A stretch of DNA of 64,000 nt from Nocardia cyriacigeorgica. Its GTDB lineage: Bacteria; Actinomycetota; Actinomycetes; Mycobacteriales; Mycobacteriaceae. A program made the position numbers and the translations under genes. The notes under the pieces were generated by a model, which saw only the letters and a list, made by a program, of their open reading frames with translations, made no database searches and had not been told where the DNA came from. Positions within the stretch are counted from its first letter, which is position 1; each line of letters opens with the position of its first letter. Where the stretch lies: NCBI RefSeq assembly GCF_010868145.1, contig NZ_JAAGUY010000002.1, positions 328,245-392,244 on the forward strand, written 5' to 3'. Shown in pieces: positions 19,635 to 28,125 of this stretch.

Positions 19635-20987
19635 TCAGCGCGCGGCGTCCTCCAGCGTGGTCAGCGCATCCTCCAGGTGGGTCAGCAGGCGTGACAACTG
19701 GGGCACGCTGCGTCGGCAGCCGACGATCCCGAAATCCAGATTCCCCGCGTTCGTGGTCAGCGTGATGTTGACCGACTGCCCGTCCAACGGGATCGACATC
19801 GGGTACGCGGCATCCAGCCGCGCGCCACCCCAGAACATCGGCTCGCGCGGACCCGGCACATTCGAGATGACAATGTTGAACGCCGGATTGGTCATCGACA
19901 CCAACCCCGGCAGCAGCGACAACGCCAGCGGGCTCACCATCAAGGCCGACAGCGCGATCGACTGCGTACTGGACAGGCCGGCATACACCTGCTTGCTGCG
20001 CCGCATCGACTCGCCGATCACCCGCAACCGCTCGAGCGGATCGGCGACGTCGGTGGCCAGATTGCACAGGATCGCGCCGACCTTGTTGCCGCCGCTGTCA
20101 CCGTCATCGTCGGCCGGACGCAGCGAGATCGGGACCATCGCGATCAGCGGCTTATCCGGCAGCGCGTCCCGTTCGGACAGATAGGCGCGCAGCGCACCGG
20201 CAGACATGGCGAGCACGACATCGTTGACCGTCGACCCGGTCGCCTTCTTCACCTGTTCGAGCCGCTGCAACGACCACGATCCGGCGACGCAGCGTCGAGC
20301 GCCACCGATCGGCACGTTGAGCATCGTGCGCGGGGCCGCGAACGGCAACGTCAACTGCTGCTGTACCAGGGCCGAACGCGCCACCCGCAGCAGCGCGGGC
20401 CCGGATGAGGCCGCCGCCACCAGGTTTCGCGCCATCGTGCCCAAGCCCGAATCCGCGCGCGGCGGTCGCTGCCCGCGCGGCAGGTTCCACGGCACCCGGA
20501 CCTGCGTCGAGCTCGCGTCGCTGGTCAGCGTCCGCCGCAGCAATCGCTGCGCGGAGACACCGTCGATGAGTGCGTGGTGCATCTTCGAATACACCGCGAA
20601 CCGGCCGTCCGCGAGGCCTTCGATCAGATGTAGCTCCCATAGCGGCCGATGCCGGTCCAGCAGACCGCCGTGGAGGCGGGAAGCCAGGTCGAGGGCGTCA
20701 TCGGTGCGGCCGGGATGTGGTAGCGCCCACCGTCGTAGGTGGTACTCGAGATCCACCTCCTCGTCACGAGACCAAGCCAACTGCGGGGACCCGAACAGCG
20801 CGGCCGGCCGTTTACGAAAGGTCGGGTGCAGCTCCCGTTCCGCTACCAGCGTGTCGTGCAATTGCCGCACGAAACCGGGCCCCGCGCCCTCCGGCGGCTC
20901 GAACAGCTGCATCGAACCGACATGCATCGGATGCTCACGGGATTCGCCGATCAGGAAGGCGGCGTCGATCGGTGAAATCAGTTCCAT
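19635..20987 (-). CDS. Wax ester synthase / diacylglycerol acyltransferase (WS/DGAT, Tgs type)
   Basis: A 450-aa O-acyltransferase making triacylglycerol or wax esters from acyl-CoA. The catalytic motif HHALIDG is at residues 137-143 and the family second motif region SNVPGP is present near residue 370. Length is typical of mycobacterial Tgs proteins. The ATG at 20987 (MELISPIDAAFL) has AGAGGA just upstream and starts with the family's usual SPIDAAF; 27 upstream in-frame codons are not supported. Such enzymes build storage lipid and act at the membrane or lipid droplet. Confidence 0.93.
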   Translation of the reverse strand: MELISPIDAAFLIGESREHPMHVGSMQLFEPPEGAGPGFVRQLHDTLVAERELHPTFRKRPAALFGSPQLAWSRDEEVDLEYHLRRWALPHPGRTDDALDLASRLHGGLLDRHRPLWELHLIEGLADGRFAVYSKMHHALIDGVSAQRLLRRTLTSDASSTQVRVPWNLPRGQRPPRADSGLGTMARNLVAAASSGPALLRVARSALVQQQLTLPFAAPRTMLNVPIGGARRCVAGSWSLQRLEQVKKATGSTVNDVVLAMSAGALRAYLSERDALPDKPLIAMVPISLRPADDDGDSGGNKVGAILCNLATDVADPLERLRVIGESMRRSKQVYAGLSSTQSIALSALMVSPLALSLLPGLVSMTNPAFNIVISNVPGPREPMFWGGARLDAAYPMSIPLDGQSVNITLTTNAGNLDFGIVGCRRSVPQLSRLLTHLEDALTTLEDAAR

Positions 20988-21096
20988 GGCGGTCCTCTGA
21001 CGATGGCGGTGAATTCGGCGATCGACCACGTTGTCGGAGCTTGCGCGCACCGGGTGCGGCTCCCTCAACGTACCCGGACGGGGGCGTCGGGTTGAT

Positions 21097-21750
21097 CTAT
21101 CCAGTGCGAGAGGGGACTTTGGTCACCAGCACGGAGGCCTGACCGAATCGTTCATCGGGTGCCGGTTCGCGAATCATGCGCGTGACCGGGGCGAATCCGG
21201 CGGCCTCCAGCAGTTCGAGCAGTCGCTCCGGCGCCCACCGGTAGGCCTCGGTGACCTTGTGGTCGAAGGCCGTCACGAGCTCGGGTGGATCGGTTGCCTG
21301 GAAACCGAGCAACGCGTATCCGCCATCGACCAGGACCCGGTGGAACTCGGCGAATACGTCCGGCAGACGTTGCGGCGGCAGGTGGATGATCGAGTACCAG
21401 GAGAGTACGCCCGCCAGTGAACCGTCGGCGAGATCGAGCCGTTCCATTGTTCCGACTTCGTAGCGCGGGCCCGGGTACAGTCGATTGGCCAGCGTGATCA
21501 TCTCCGGGGACAGGTCGATCCCGAAGGCATCGAGCCCAAGTTCTGCCAGATACGTCGTCAGCCGGCCGGGACCACAACCGATATCGGCGACCGGCCCGGA
21601 TCCGTTGTCGCGCACCAGCTCCGCGAAGATACCGAGTATGGCGCGGTCGAACGGGTTGCGGGCCAGATCGTCCGCGGCGAAGTCGGCGTAGATTTCGGCA
21701 ATATCGTCATAGGCGGTGCGAGTGAGGTCGATGTCGGCGAAGTCGGTCAT
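21097..21750 (-). CDS. SAM-dependent methyltransferase (class I)
   Basis: A 217-aa methyltransferase. Motif I is VADIGCGPGRL (SAM-binding Gly-rich loop), followed by GIDLSPEMI with the acidic ribose-binding residue and LPDVFAEFHRVLVDGGYALLGF. The ATG at 21750 (MTDFADIDL) is preferred to the one 15 bp upstream. The substrate is unknown. It follows the GT87 gene by 25 bp on the same strand and may share its transcript. Confidence 0.88.
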   Translation of the reverse strand: MTDFADIDLTRTAYDDIAEIYADFAADDLARNPFDRAILGIFAELVRDNGSGPVADIGCGPGRLTTYLAELGLDAFGIDLSPEMITLANRLYPGPRYEVGTMERLDLADGSLAGVLSWYSIIHLPPQRLPDVFAEFHRVLVDGGYALLGFQATDPPELVTAFDHKVTEAYRWAPERLLELLEAAGFAPVTRMIREPAPDERFGQASVLVTKVPSRTG

Positions 21751-21775
21751 CGCACCATTGTCCACATCCGGGCAC

Positions 21776-23176
21776 TCAGCCGACCGGTACGAGATCGCCG
21801 GAGTCGCGGTTCGGTGCTGGTGGCGCGGTGGGTCTTTCGGCTCGCGGGGCCGCCCGCACGAAGACGAAGAACAATACGAGTAGCAGTCCGGCGCGACCCC
21901 ACACTCCGAACTGCACGATTGCCTCGGTCACTTCGACAGAATTCCCGGTGCCGAGTGCATAGAAATACCGGAACACGCCAATGCCTATCGCCGCATCGGC
22001 CAGCAGATAGGCGCCGACCAACGTCCACGGCACCCGCAGCAACACCAGGAACGGAATGATCCACAGGGTGTACTGCGGTGAATGCACCTTGTGGAACAGC
22101 AGGAATCCACACAGCATCGCCCCGCTCACGCCCACCCACGGAAACACACCCGTCGTGCTGAACCGGCGCCAGCCGAGCCACATCGCCAGCGCGAACGAGA
22201 CCAGGATCAATGCCGGTGAGGCGCCCGACACCACCTGCTGGAAATTCTCTTCGCTCACCGCGTCCGGCCCGAACAGCGGCCGCAATCCCCAATACCAGAT
22301 CGAATTGGTGGTGATATCGGCCTGACGCAGCTGCTGGAAGGTGATCGACGCGCGCCAGCCCTCATAGCCGGCCAGCGCGAACGGCAGATTGACCGCTACC
22401 ACCGTCGCCACCGCCGCGGCGCCCGTCAGCAGCGCGCCACGCACATCGAAACGCCGGTCGCGGAAGCCGCCGCTCGCGACACTCGCATCGGCTCCCCCGG
22501 TGAGCACATACGCCATCAACGGCAAGACGAAGATCCCCGGATACAGCTTCAGACAGAACCCGAGGGCGAGCAGGACCGCGGCGAGCACACCCCTGGTACG
22601 CAGCGAATACCGCGGCAACGCCGTCACGACGTAGATCGCCGCGACCGCTGCGCACACCACCGGCAGCTCCCAGTTGTGGAACGCGTAGAGCACCAGCGGC
22701 GGCCCGGCCGCCCACAACAGCGCAGGCCAGCCGGCCATCCGGCCGAGCAGCCATGCGGTGAGCAGCGCGAACGGTGCCAGCAACAGCGCCGAATGCAGCA
22801 GGAACATCGCGTCGTTGTCCGCGCCGAGCGCACCGAGCCACATCAGCACACCGCTGAGCACCGGATATTCGACCGCACCACCGACCAGCGAACCGTCGCC
22901 GGTGATGCCACCGTGGATATAGGGGAAGACATGTTGATCGATATCGCGGCCGAGCCACAGGAACTGGATATCGGAATAGCAGACCTTCGAATCCTTGAAC
23001 AGGTCGAAAGCCGGCGAACGCCCGTCCTCGCGGAACGGTGGGCCCGCGCAGCGCATCTTGTTCCAGAAGGCGGCCAACAGCGTCAGCCCGCACAGCAGCA
23101 CGACCACCGTTGCCGACGTCACGCGACGTGGCAGGCGACCGGCGACGAGCTCGCCTGCTGCGGGTCCGTTCGGCAT
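21776..23176 (-). CDS. GT87-type polyprenyl-phosphate-mannose-dependent membrane mannosyltransferase
   Basis: A membrane protein of about 466 aa with around ten transmembrane helices, GT-C fold type. YSDIQFLWLGRDID shortly after the first helix is in the place of the catalytic acidic loop, and HSPQYTLWIIPFLVLL near the end is typical of the family. Members elongate lipomannan and phosphatidylinositol mannosides from polyprenyl-phosphate mannose. The ATG at 23176 is chosen; an in-frame TTG at 23218 is possible. It is divergent from rpsF. A related, longer copy lies at 61342-63081. Confidence 0.85.
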   Translation of the reverse strand: MPNGPAAGELVAGRLPRRVTSATVVVLLCGLTLLAAFWNKMRCAGPPFREDGRSPAFDLFKDSKVCYSDIQFLWLGRDIDQHVFPYIHGGITGDGSLVGGAVEYPVLSGVLMWLGALGADNDAMFLLHSALLLAPFALLTAWLLGRMAGWPALLWAAGPPLVLYAFHNWELPVVCAAVAAIYVVTALPRYSLRTRGVLAAVLLALGFCLKLYPGIFVLPLMAYVLTGGADASVASGGFRDRRFDVRGALLTGAAAVATVVAVNLPFALAGYEGWRASITFQQLRQADITTNSIWYWGLRPLFGPDAVSEENFQQVVSGASPALILVSFALAMWLGWRRFSTTGVFPWVGVSGAMLCGFLLFHKVHSPQYTLWIIPFLVLLRVPWTLVGAYLLADAAIGIGVFRYFYALGTGNSVEVTEAIVQFGVWGRAGLLLVLFFVFVRAAPRAERPTAPPAPNRDSGDLVPVG

Positions 23177-23265
23177 GCAGACCAGCGTAATGGCGGGGAG
23201 ATCGATTTCGTCGGTCAATACCTGGTCAGGTAACCTTGCCGGGTTGCTGACGCGACGACCCTCCT

Positions 23266-23284
23266 GCCACGGACCGTCCGTGGC
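23266..23284 (+). promoter_or_regulatory. Hairpin in the rpsF leader
   Basis: GCCACGGA-CCG-TCCGTGGC: an 8-bp perfect stem with CCG at the tip, about 30 bases before the rpsF start. Leaders of rpsF operons in many bacteria bind the S6:S18 complex through a structure with a conserved CCG. Whether this is that element is uncertain, since the loop is only three bases. Confidence 0.35.
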
Positions 23285-23315
23285 CGTTTCCTAGTCCACA
23301 GGAGGTGATTGGTCC

Positions 23316-23603
23316 GTGCGTCATTATGAAGTAATGGTCATCCTCGATCCGAGCCTGGACGAGCGCACCGTTGGTCCGAACCTGGAGAACATGCTCAGCG
23401 TGGTTCGCACTGAAGGCGGCAAGATCGACAAGGTCGACATCTGGGGCCGCCGCCGGCTCGCCTACGAGATCAGCAAGCAGGCCGAGGGCATCTACGCCGT
23501 GGTCGATCTGACCGCCGAGCCCGCGACCGTGAGCGAACTCGACCGCCAGCTGGGACTCAACGAGTCGGTGCTGCGCACCAAGGTCCTGCGCCACGGCAAG
23601 TAG
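23316..23603 (+). CDS. rpsF: 30S ribosomal protein S6
   Basis: The 95-aa S6 protein, which binds 16S rRNA together with S18. [12 protein letters not shown] start, GRRRLAYEI and the acidic tail pattern are diagnostic, and the length matches actinobacterial S6. The start is GTG with a perfect anti-16S sequence AGGAGGTGAT 6 bases upstream (23300-23309). It heads the operon rpsF-ssb-rpsR-rplI. Confidence 0.98.
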   Translation: MRHYEVMVILDPSLDERTVGPNLENMLSVVRTEGGKIDKVDIWGRRRLAYEISKQAEGIYAVVDLTAEPATVSELDRQLGLNESVLRTKVLRHGK

Positions 23604-23696
23604 TTCTTTGTGCCTCGTTTGGTCGGTGCCTGTCTCTAGGCTCTAGCACGACAAGCGAGTGCACCCGGGAACTGCACACCGAGCAGGAGGAACCTC

Positions 23697-24248
23697 ATGG
23701 CAGCAGGCGACACGGTCATCACCGTCATCGGAAATCTGACGGCCGACCCCGAGCTTCGATTCACGCCCGCGGGCGCCGCGGTGGCGAACTTCACCGTCGC
23801 CTCCACGCCCCGCGTGTTCGACCGTAATACCAATGAATGGAAAGACGGCGAAGCGCTGTTTCTGCGCTGCAACATCTGGCGCGAGGCCGCGGAGAATGTC
23901 GCCGAGAGCTTGACCAGGGGTTCTCGTGTGATCGTGAGCGGACGGCTCAAGCAGCGCTCCTACGAAACCCGCGAGGGTGAGAAGCGCACGGTCGTCGAGC
24001 TCGAGGTCGACGAGGTCGGCCCCTCGCTGCGTTACGCCACCGCGAAGGTCAACAAGACCAGCCGCGGCGGCGGGGGCGGCGGCGGATTCGGTTCCGGTGG
24101 TTCCGGCGGCGGTGGTGGCAACTACCAGCAGGCCAACAGTGGTGGTGGACGTTCGGGCGGCCAGGGTGCCGCCGACGACCCGTGGGGCAGCGCGCCCGCG
24201 GCAGGCTCCTTCGGGGGCGGCCGCATGGATGACGAACCGCCGTTCTGA
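23697..24248 (+). CDS. ssb: Single-stranded DNA-binding protein
   Basis: A 183-aa SSB. The OB fold occupies about residues 1-115 ([41 protein letters not shown]). A Gly-rich flexible linker follows and the protein ends in the acidic tip DDEPPF that recruits partner proteins. It acts in replication, repair and recombination. The gene lies 93 bp after rpsF with GAGGAACCTC before the ATG. Confidence 0.98.
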   Translation: MAAGDTVITVIGNLTADPELRFTPAGAAVANFTVASTPRVFDRNTNEWKDGEALFLRCNIWREAAENVAESLTRGSRVIVSGRLKQRSYETREGEKRTVVELEVDEVGPSLRYATAKVNKTSRGGGGGGGFGSGGSGGGGGNYQQANSGGGRSGGQGAADDPWGSAPAAGSFGGGRMDDEPPF

Positions 24249-24262
24249 GAACGGCTCATATC

Positions 24263-24280
24263 GGCCCGCGACGGCGGGCC
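24263..24280 (+). promoter_or_regulatory. Small hairpin between ssb and rpsR
   Basis: GGCCCGC-GACG-GCGGGCC, a 7-bp perfect stem, lies 15 bp after the ssb stop. It may be a processing or attenuation element that sets the SSB:S18 ratio; it is not followed by a U-tract. Confidence 0.4.
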
Positions 24281-24304
24281 ACCAAGATTACGGAGTAGAA
24301 CACC

Positions 24305-24556
24305 ATGCCTAAAGCGCCCGCGCGCGAAAAGGTGCTCAAGAAGAAGGCTTGCACTTTCTGCAAGGAGAGCAAGACCGGACTCGTCAACATCGACTACAAG
24401 GACACGGCGCTGCTGCGTAAGTACGTCAGCGATCGCGGCAAGATCCGTGCCCGCCGGGTCACCGGCAACTGCGTGCAGCACCAGCGCGATATCGCGGTTG
24501 CCGTCAAGAACTCGCGTGAGGTGGCGCTGCTGCCTTACGTGTCGACGGCTCGCTGA
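24305..24556 (+). CDS. rpsR: 30S ribosomal protein S18, zinc-binding (C+) form
   Basis: The 83-aa S18. CTFCKES (Cys17, Cys20) and GNCVQHQ keep the zinc ligands of the C+ form, unlike the cysteine-free copy that many actinobacteria make under zinc limitation. It is therefore the zinc-replete housekeeping version (rpsR1 type in mycobacteria). Confidence 0.97.
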   Translation: MPKAPAREKVLKKKACTFCKESKTGLVNIDYKDTALLRKYVSDRGKIRARRVTGNCVQHQRDIAVAVKNSREVALLPYVSTAR

Positions 24557-24573
24557 GCAAGGGAGGCACGCAA

Positions 24574-25032
24574 ATGAAGCTCATTCTGACCGCTGATGTG
24601 GACAACCTCGGTGCCCCCGGCGACACGGTCGAGGTCAAGGACGGCTACGGGCGCAACTTCCTGCTCCCGCGCGGCCTTGCCATCGTCGCCAGCCGTGGCG
24701 CGCAGAAGCAGGTCGAGGGCATTCGCCGGGCGCAGGATGCCCGTCGCGTGCGCGACCTGGACCACGCCAACGAGCTGAAGCAGGCCATCGAAGGCCTGGA
24801 GTCGGTGTCGCTGAGCGTGAAGACCGCGGGCACCGGCAAGCTGTTCGGTTCGGTGACCCAGTCCGACGTCGCCGCCGCGGTGAAGTCGGCCGGCGGCCCG
24901 GTCGTGGACAAGCGCAGCATCGACCTGCCGAAGTCGCACATCAAGTCGACCGGCAAGCACAAGATCTCGGTGCATCTGCACCCGGACGTGGTTGCCAAGT
25001 TCGACCTGGACGTCGTCGCAGTCGAGAGCTGA
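24574..25032 (+). CDS. rplI: 50S ribosomal protein L9
   Basis: The 152-aa L9, a two-domain rRNA-binding protein. The N-terminal domain [25 protein letters not shown]...NFLLPRGLA is diagnostic. A long central helix and the C-terminal domain ([20 protein letters not shown]) are complete. GGGAGGC precedes the ATG, 17 bp after rpsR. Last gene of the operon, followed by a strong terminator. Confidence 0.98.
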   Translation: MKLILTADVDNLGAPGDTVEVKDGYGRNFLLPRGLAIVASRGAQKQVEGIRRAQDARRVRDLDHANELKQAIEGLESVSLSVKTAGTGKLFGSVTQSDVAAAVKSAGGPVVDKRSIDLPKSHIKSTGKHKISVHLHPDVVAKFDLDVVAVES

Positions 25033-25060
25033 GTCCGCGCACTCGCGCTGATTTCTCCAT

Positions 25061-25105
25061 AGTCGAAGGCCACGCTCGTGTTCGGCACGAGGGTGGCCTT
25101 CGACT
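25061..25105 (+). terminator. Strong terminator of the rpsF-rplI operon
   Basis: The outer 13-bp arms AGTCGAAGGCCAC / GTGGCCTTCGACT are perfect and are extended by GCTCGTG / CACGAGG with one mismatch around a TTCGG loop. It begins 28 bp after the rplI stop. Confidence 0.85.
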
Positions 25106-25726
25106 GTGCGCTGCCGTCTTTCCGGCTCATCCCCATGCTGTTAGCCGTGGGATAGCTCGGCCTTCTGTGGGTTGCTCCGCTACTAGGGGGGTGGCTTCGT
25201 GCTGCCTGGGCGACGGGAAGTTATCCCCAGATGTGCATGCTGTGGATCACTGCGGAAACCAACCGCTCGTAATGTGATTCACCTCATAGCTTGTCTACCG
25301 TCTGTTAACTCAACACGCCCGGCTGTTCAACTCCACCGACACGCCGAGACTTTATTTATCCACACGTGCACACCTGTGGAAATGCGGACCTATCTGCGTG
25401 TTTGTGGTTGCTGACCAGGGTTTTCCCCAAGTAGTGCACAGGAGGTGCACACGGTTGGGTAAACAGTCCACAAGTTATCCACAGATATGTGCACAGCCGG
25501 GTTTGGCGTGTGAATGGGCGGTCGCCTAGGTTCGTCGCATCGCCGTGCGCGAAGCCTTCAGCGGTCACGGTCCGGCCCAGTGCCGGAACGGTAACTGAGC
25601 CCGTGACCGGGGGTGGGCAACGGTGCTGGTCATGCCTGTCCGACACGCCGAAACTGTCGTACCACGGGGGTAGAACCAGTCGTCAATAGGGTGAGCCCTG
25701 TCGGGAAGAGAGGACGGTCGAGTCTG
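25106..25726. other. Non-coding region upstream of dnaB with DnaA-box-like 9-mers
   Basis: No gene is supported. Two perfect TTATCCACA boxes are at 25356-25364 and 25475-25483. Near matches are TTATCCCCA at 25221-25229, TGATCCACA on the minus strand at 25241-25249, and CAGTCCACA at 25464-25472. Local base composition is clearly poorer in G+C than the surroundings (tttatttatcc, tgttaactcaac). It could be a DnaA-responsive dnaB promoter or a DnaA-titrating site. It is not an obvious chromosomal origin, since no dnaA or dnaN is here. Confidence 0.6.
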
Positions 25727-27109
25727 GTGGCAGTCGTCGATGACCGTGGGCATACCGATTACCCACCCGAACCGCCCGGCGAGGACTTCGGACGGCAGCC
25801 GCCGCACGATATGGCCGCCGAACAGTCCGTGCTCGGCGGCATGCTGCTCAGCAAGGACGCCATCGCCGACGTCATCGAGGCCTTGCGCCCGGGCGATTTC
25901 TACCGCCCCGCCCATCAGGCGATCTACGACACCATCCTCGACCTCTACGGCCGAGGCGAGCCCGCCGACCCGGTCACCGTCGCCGCGGGCTTGGACCGCC
26001 GCGGCGAACTCAAACGCATCGGCGGCGCCCCCTACCTGGTCACCCTCACCCAGACGGTCCCGACCGCCGCCAACGCGGGCTACTACGCCGAAATCGTCGC
26101 CGAGAAGGCCATCCTGCGCCGCCTCGTCGAAGCGGGCACCCGCATCGTCCAGTACGGCTACGCCGGAGCGGACGGCCAGGACATCGCCGAGGTCGTCGAC
26201 CGCGCTCAGGCCGAGGTCTACGAGGTCACCGAACGCCGCACCACCGAAGACTTCCTCCCCCTCGAGGAACTTCTCCAGCCGACGATGGACGAAATCGACT
26301 CCATCGCCAGCCGTGGCGGCATCTCCCTCGGCGTCCCCACCGGCTTCACCGAACTCGACGAACTCACCAACGGTTTGCATCCGGGCCAGATGATCATCGT
26401 CGCTGCCCGGCCAGGTGTTGGAAAATCTACGCTGGGAATGGATTTCATGCGTAGTTGTTCCATCAAACATGGCCTGGCGAGCGTGATTTTCTCGCTGGAG
26501 ATGAGCCGCACCGAGATCGTGATGCGCCTGCTGTCGGCCGAGGCGAAGATCAAGCTCGGCGATATGCGCTCGGGCCGAATGAGTGATGACGACTGGACCA
26601 AGCTGGCGCGGCGGATGAGCGAGATCAGTGAGGCGCCGCTGTTCGTCGATGATTCACCGAACCTCACCATGATGGAAATTCGGGCCAAGGCGAGGCGGCT
26701 GAAACAGCGCCATGACCTGAAACTCGTTGTGGTCGACTACCTCCAGCTGATGACCTCCGGTAAGAAGGTCGAATCCCGCCAGCAGGAGGTCTCGGATTTC
26801 TCCCGAAACCTCAAGCTGCTGGCCAAGGAACTCGAAGTCCCCGTCATCGCCATCAGCCAGCTGAACCGTGGCCCCGAACAGCGAACCGACAAGCGCCCCA
26901 TGGTCTCCGACCTGCGCGAATCGGGATCGCTCGAACAGGATGCCGATATGGTCATCCTGCTGCACCGCCCCGACGCTTTCGAACGCGACGATCCCCGCGG
27001 CGGTGAGGCCGACCTGATCGTCGGTAAGCACCGTAACGGTCCCACCGCCACTATCACCGTCGCCCACCAGCTGCATCTGAGCCGGTTCGTGGATATGGCG
27101 CGCGGCTGA
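25727..27109 (+). CDS. dnaB: Replicative DNA helicase DnaB
   Basis: A 460-aa hexameric helicase that unwinds DNA ahead of the replisome. The N-terminal primase-interacting domain starts at PPHDMAAEQSVLGGMLLSKDAI. The RecA-like motor has Walker A ARPGVGKST near residue 226, Walker B LVVVDYLQLM, and the motif DLRESGSLEQDADMVI. The Walker A region and motif H4 are uninterrupted, so the inteins known in some mycobacterial DnaB proteins are absent. The GTG at 25727 (VAVVDDRGH) follows AGAGGA; upstream codons in frame are not conserved in type. Confidence 0.97.
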   Translation: MAVVDDRGHTDYPPEPPGEDFGRQPPHDMAAEQSVLGGMLLSKDAIADVIEALRPGDFYRPAHQAIYDTILDLYGRGEPADPVTVAAGLDRRGELKRIGGAPYLVTLTQTVPTAANAGYYAEIVAEKAILRRLVEAGTRIVQYGYAGADGQDIAEVVDRAQAEVYEVTERRTTEDFLPLEELLQPTMDEIDSIASRGGISLGVPTGFTELDELTNGLHPGQMIIVAARPGVGKSTLGMDFMRSCSIKHGLASVIFSLEMSRTEIVMRLLSAEAKIKLGDMRSGRMSDDDWTKLARRMSEISEAPLFVDDSPNLTMMEIRAKARRLKQRHDLKLVVVDYLQLMTSGKKVESRQQEVSDFSRNLKLLAKELEVPVIAISQLNRGPEQRTDKRPMVSDLRESGSLEQDADMVILLHRPDAFERDDPRGGEADLIVGKHRNGPTATITVAHQLHLSRFVDMARG

Positions 27110-27132
27110 GCTGATCGCGGCGTCTGTCACCG

Positions 27133-27161
27133 TGACAGCCGCATGACAGCCTCGTGTCAGC
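27133..27161 (+). promoter_or_regulatory. SARP-type box before drrA: three 7-mers at 11-bp steps
   Basis: TGACAGC at 27133, TGACAGC at 27144 and TGTCAGC at 27155, an exact 11-bp period, one helical turn each. A GATCGT element about 9 bp downstream could be the minus-10. This is the architecture bound by SARP activators, and a SARP-domain regulator lies immediately downstream of drrAB. Confidence 0.7.
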
Positions 27162-27183
27162 TCTGCCCTCGATCGTTGTCCGC

Positions 27184-28125
27184 ATGAGAAATTCAGCGAT
27201 TGCGGTTTCAGGACTGCGGAAGAAGTACGGGGACAAGGTCGTGCTCGACGGGATCGAGCTCGATGTCGCTGCGGGCACGGTGTTCTCGCTGCTCGGGCCG
27301 AATGGTGCCGGTAAGACGACGACAGTGAATGTGCTGAGCACGTTGCTCGAGCCCGACGGCGGGTCGGTGCGGGTTGCCGGTCATGATGTCGTGCGCGAGG
27401 CCAAGGCGGTGCGGGCGGCGATCGGGGTCACCGGTCAGTTCGCGGCGGTGGACGAGCTGCTGACGGGGCAGGAGAACCTGCAGCTGATGGTGGACCTCAA
27501 AGGGTTCGCCACCGAGGATGGCAAGCGAACCGTCGCCGAGCTGCTGGAGCGCTTCGATCTGACGGAGGCGGCGGCGAAACCCGCGTCGACCTACTCCGGC
27601 GGTATGCGGCGCAAGCTCGATCTGGCGATGACGCTGGTCGGCAAGCCGCAGATCATCTTCCTCGACGAGCCGACGACGGGCCTGGACCCGCGCAGTCGGC
27701 GCACCATGTGGTCGATCGTCAGTGACCTGGTCGCCGATGGTGTGACCATCTTCCTCACCACCCAGTACCTCGAGGAAGCCGATCAGCTTGCCGACCGGAT
27801 CGCGGTGCTCGACCAGGGCCGCGTTGTCGCCGACGGTACGCCCGACGAGCTCAAGCGCCGGATTCCCGGCACGCACATCCGGCTCCGGTTCGGCGACGCC
27901 GCTCAACTCGATGCGGCGGCAAGGCTGTTCGCCGAGTCCACTCCCGACACCGAGGCACTGACCCTTCGCGTTCCCGGCGACGGAGGCACGAAGTCGCTGC
28001 GGGCGCTGCTGGACAGGCTCGACGAGTACTCGCTCAGCGCCGAGGAGTTCTCCGTGCACACCCCCGATCTCGATGATGTCTTCCTCGCCCTGACGGGCCA
28101 GACCACGGAGGTGGCAGCGAAATGA
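27184..28125 (+). CDS. drrA: DrrA-type ABC transporter ATP-binding protein
   Basis: A 313-aa ATPase of the daunorubicin-resistance exporter family. Walker A GPNGAGKTT (about residues 38-46), Q-loop, signature YSGGMRRKLDLAM, Walker B IIFLDEPTTGLDPRSR and the family C-terminal domain are all present. It works with the overlapping drrB permease to export a hydrophobic drug or lipid. The ATG at 27184 (MRNSAIAVSGL) is chosen; the first 10 codons of the longer frame fall in the SARP box. It is 75 bp from dnaB but controlled separately. Confidence 0.93.
   Translation: MRNSAIAVSGLRKKYGDKVVLDGIELDVAAGTVFSLLGPNGAGKTTTVNVLSTLLEPDGGSVRVAGHDVVREAKAVRAAIGVTGQFAAVDELLTGQENLQLMVDLKGFATEDGKRTVAELLERFDLTEAAAKPASTYSGGMRRKLDLAMTLVGKPQIIFLDEPTTGLDPRSRRTMWSIVSDLVADGVTIFLTTQYLEEADQLADRIAVLDQGRVVADGTPDELKRRIPGTHIRLRFGDAAQLDAAARLFAESTPDTEALTLRVPGDGGTKSLRALLDRLDEYSLSAEEFSVHTPDLDDVFLALTGQTTEVAAK

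Noticed and set aside
25221..25483. The box cluster as the chromosomal origin
   Set aside because: No dnaA, dnaN or recF nearby, and the box number is well below a nocardial oriC. Kept only as a DnaA-responsive site.
25727..27109. A DnaB intein
   Set aside because: The protein is 460 aa with an uninterrupted Walker A and C-terminal motifs.
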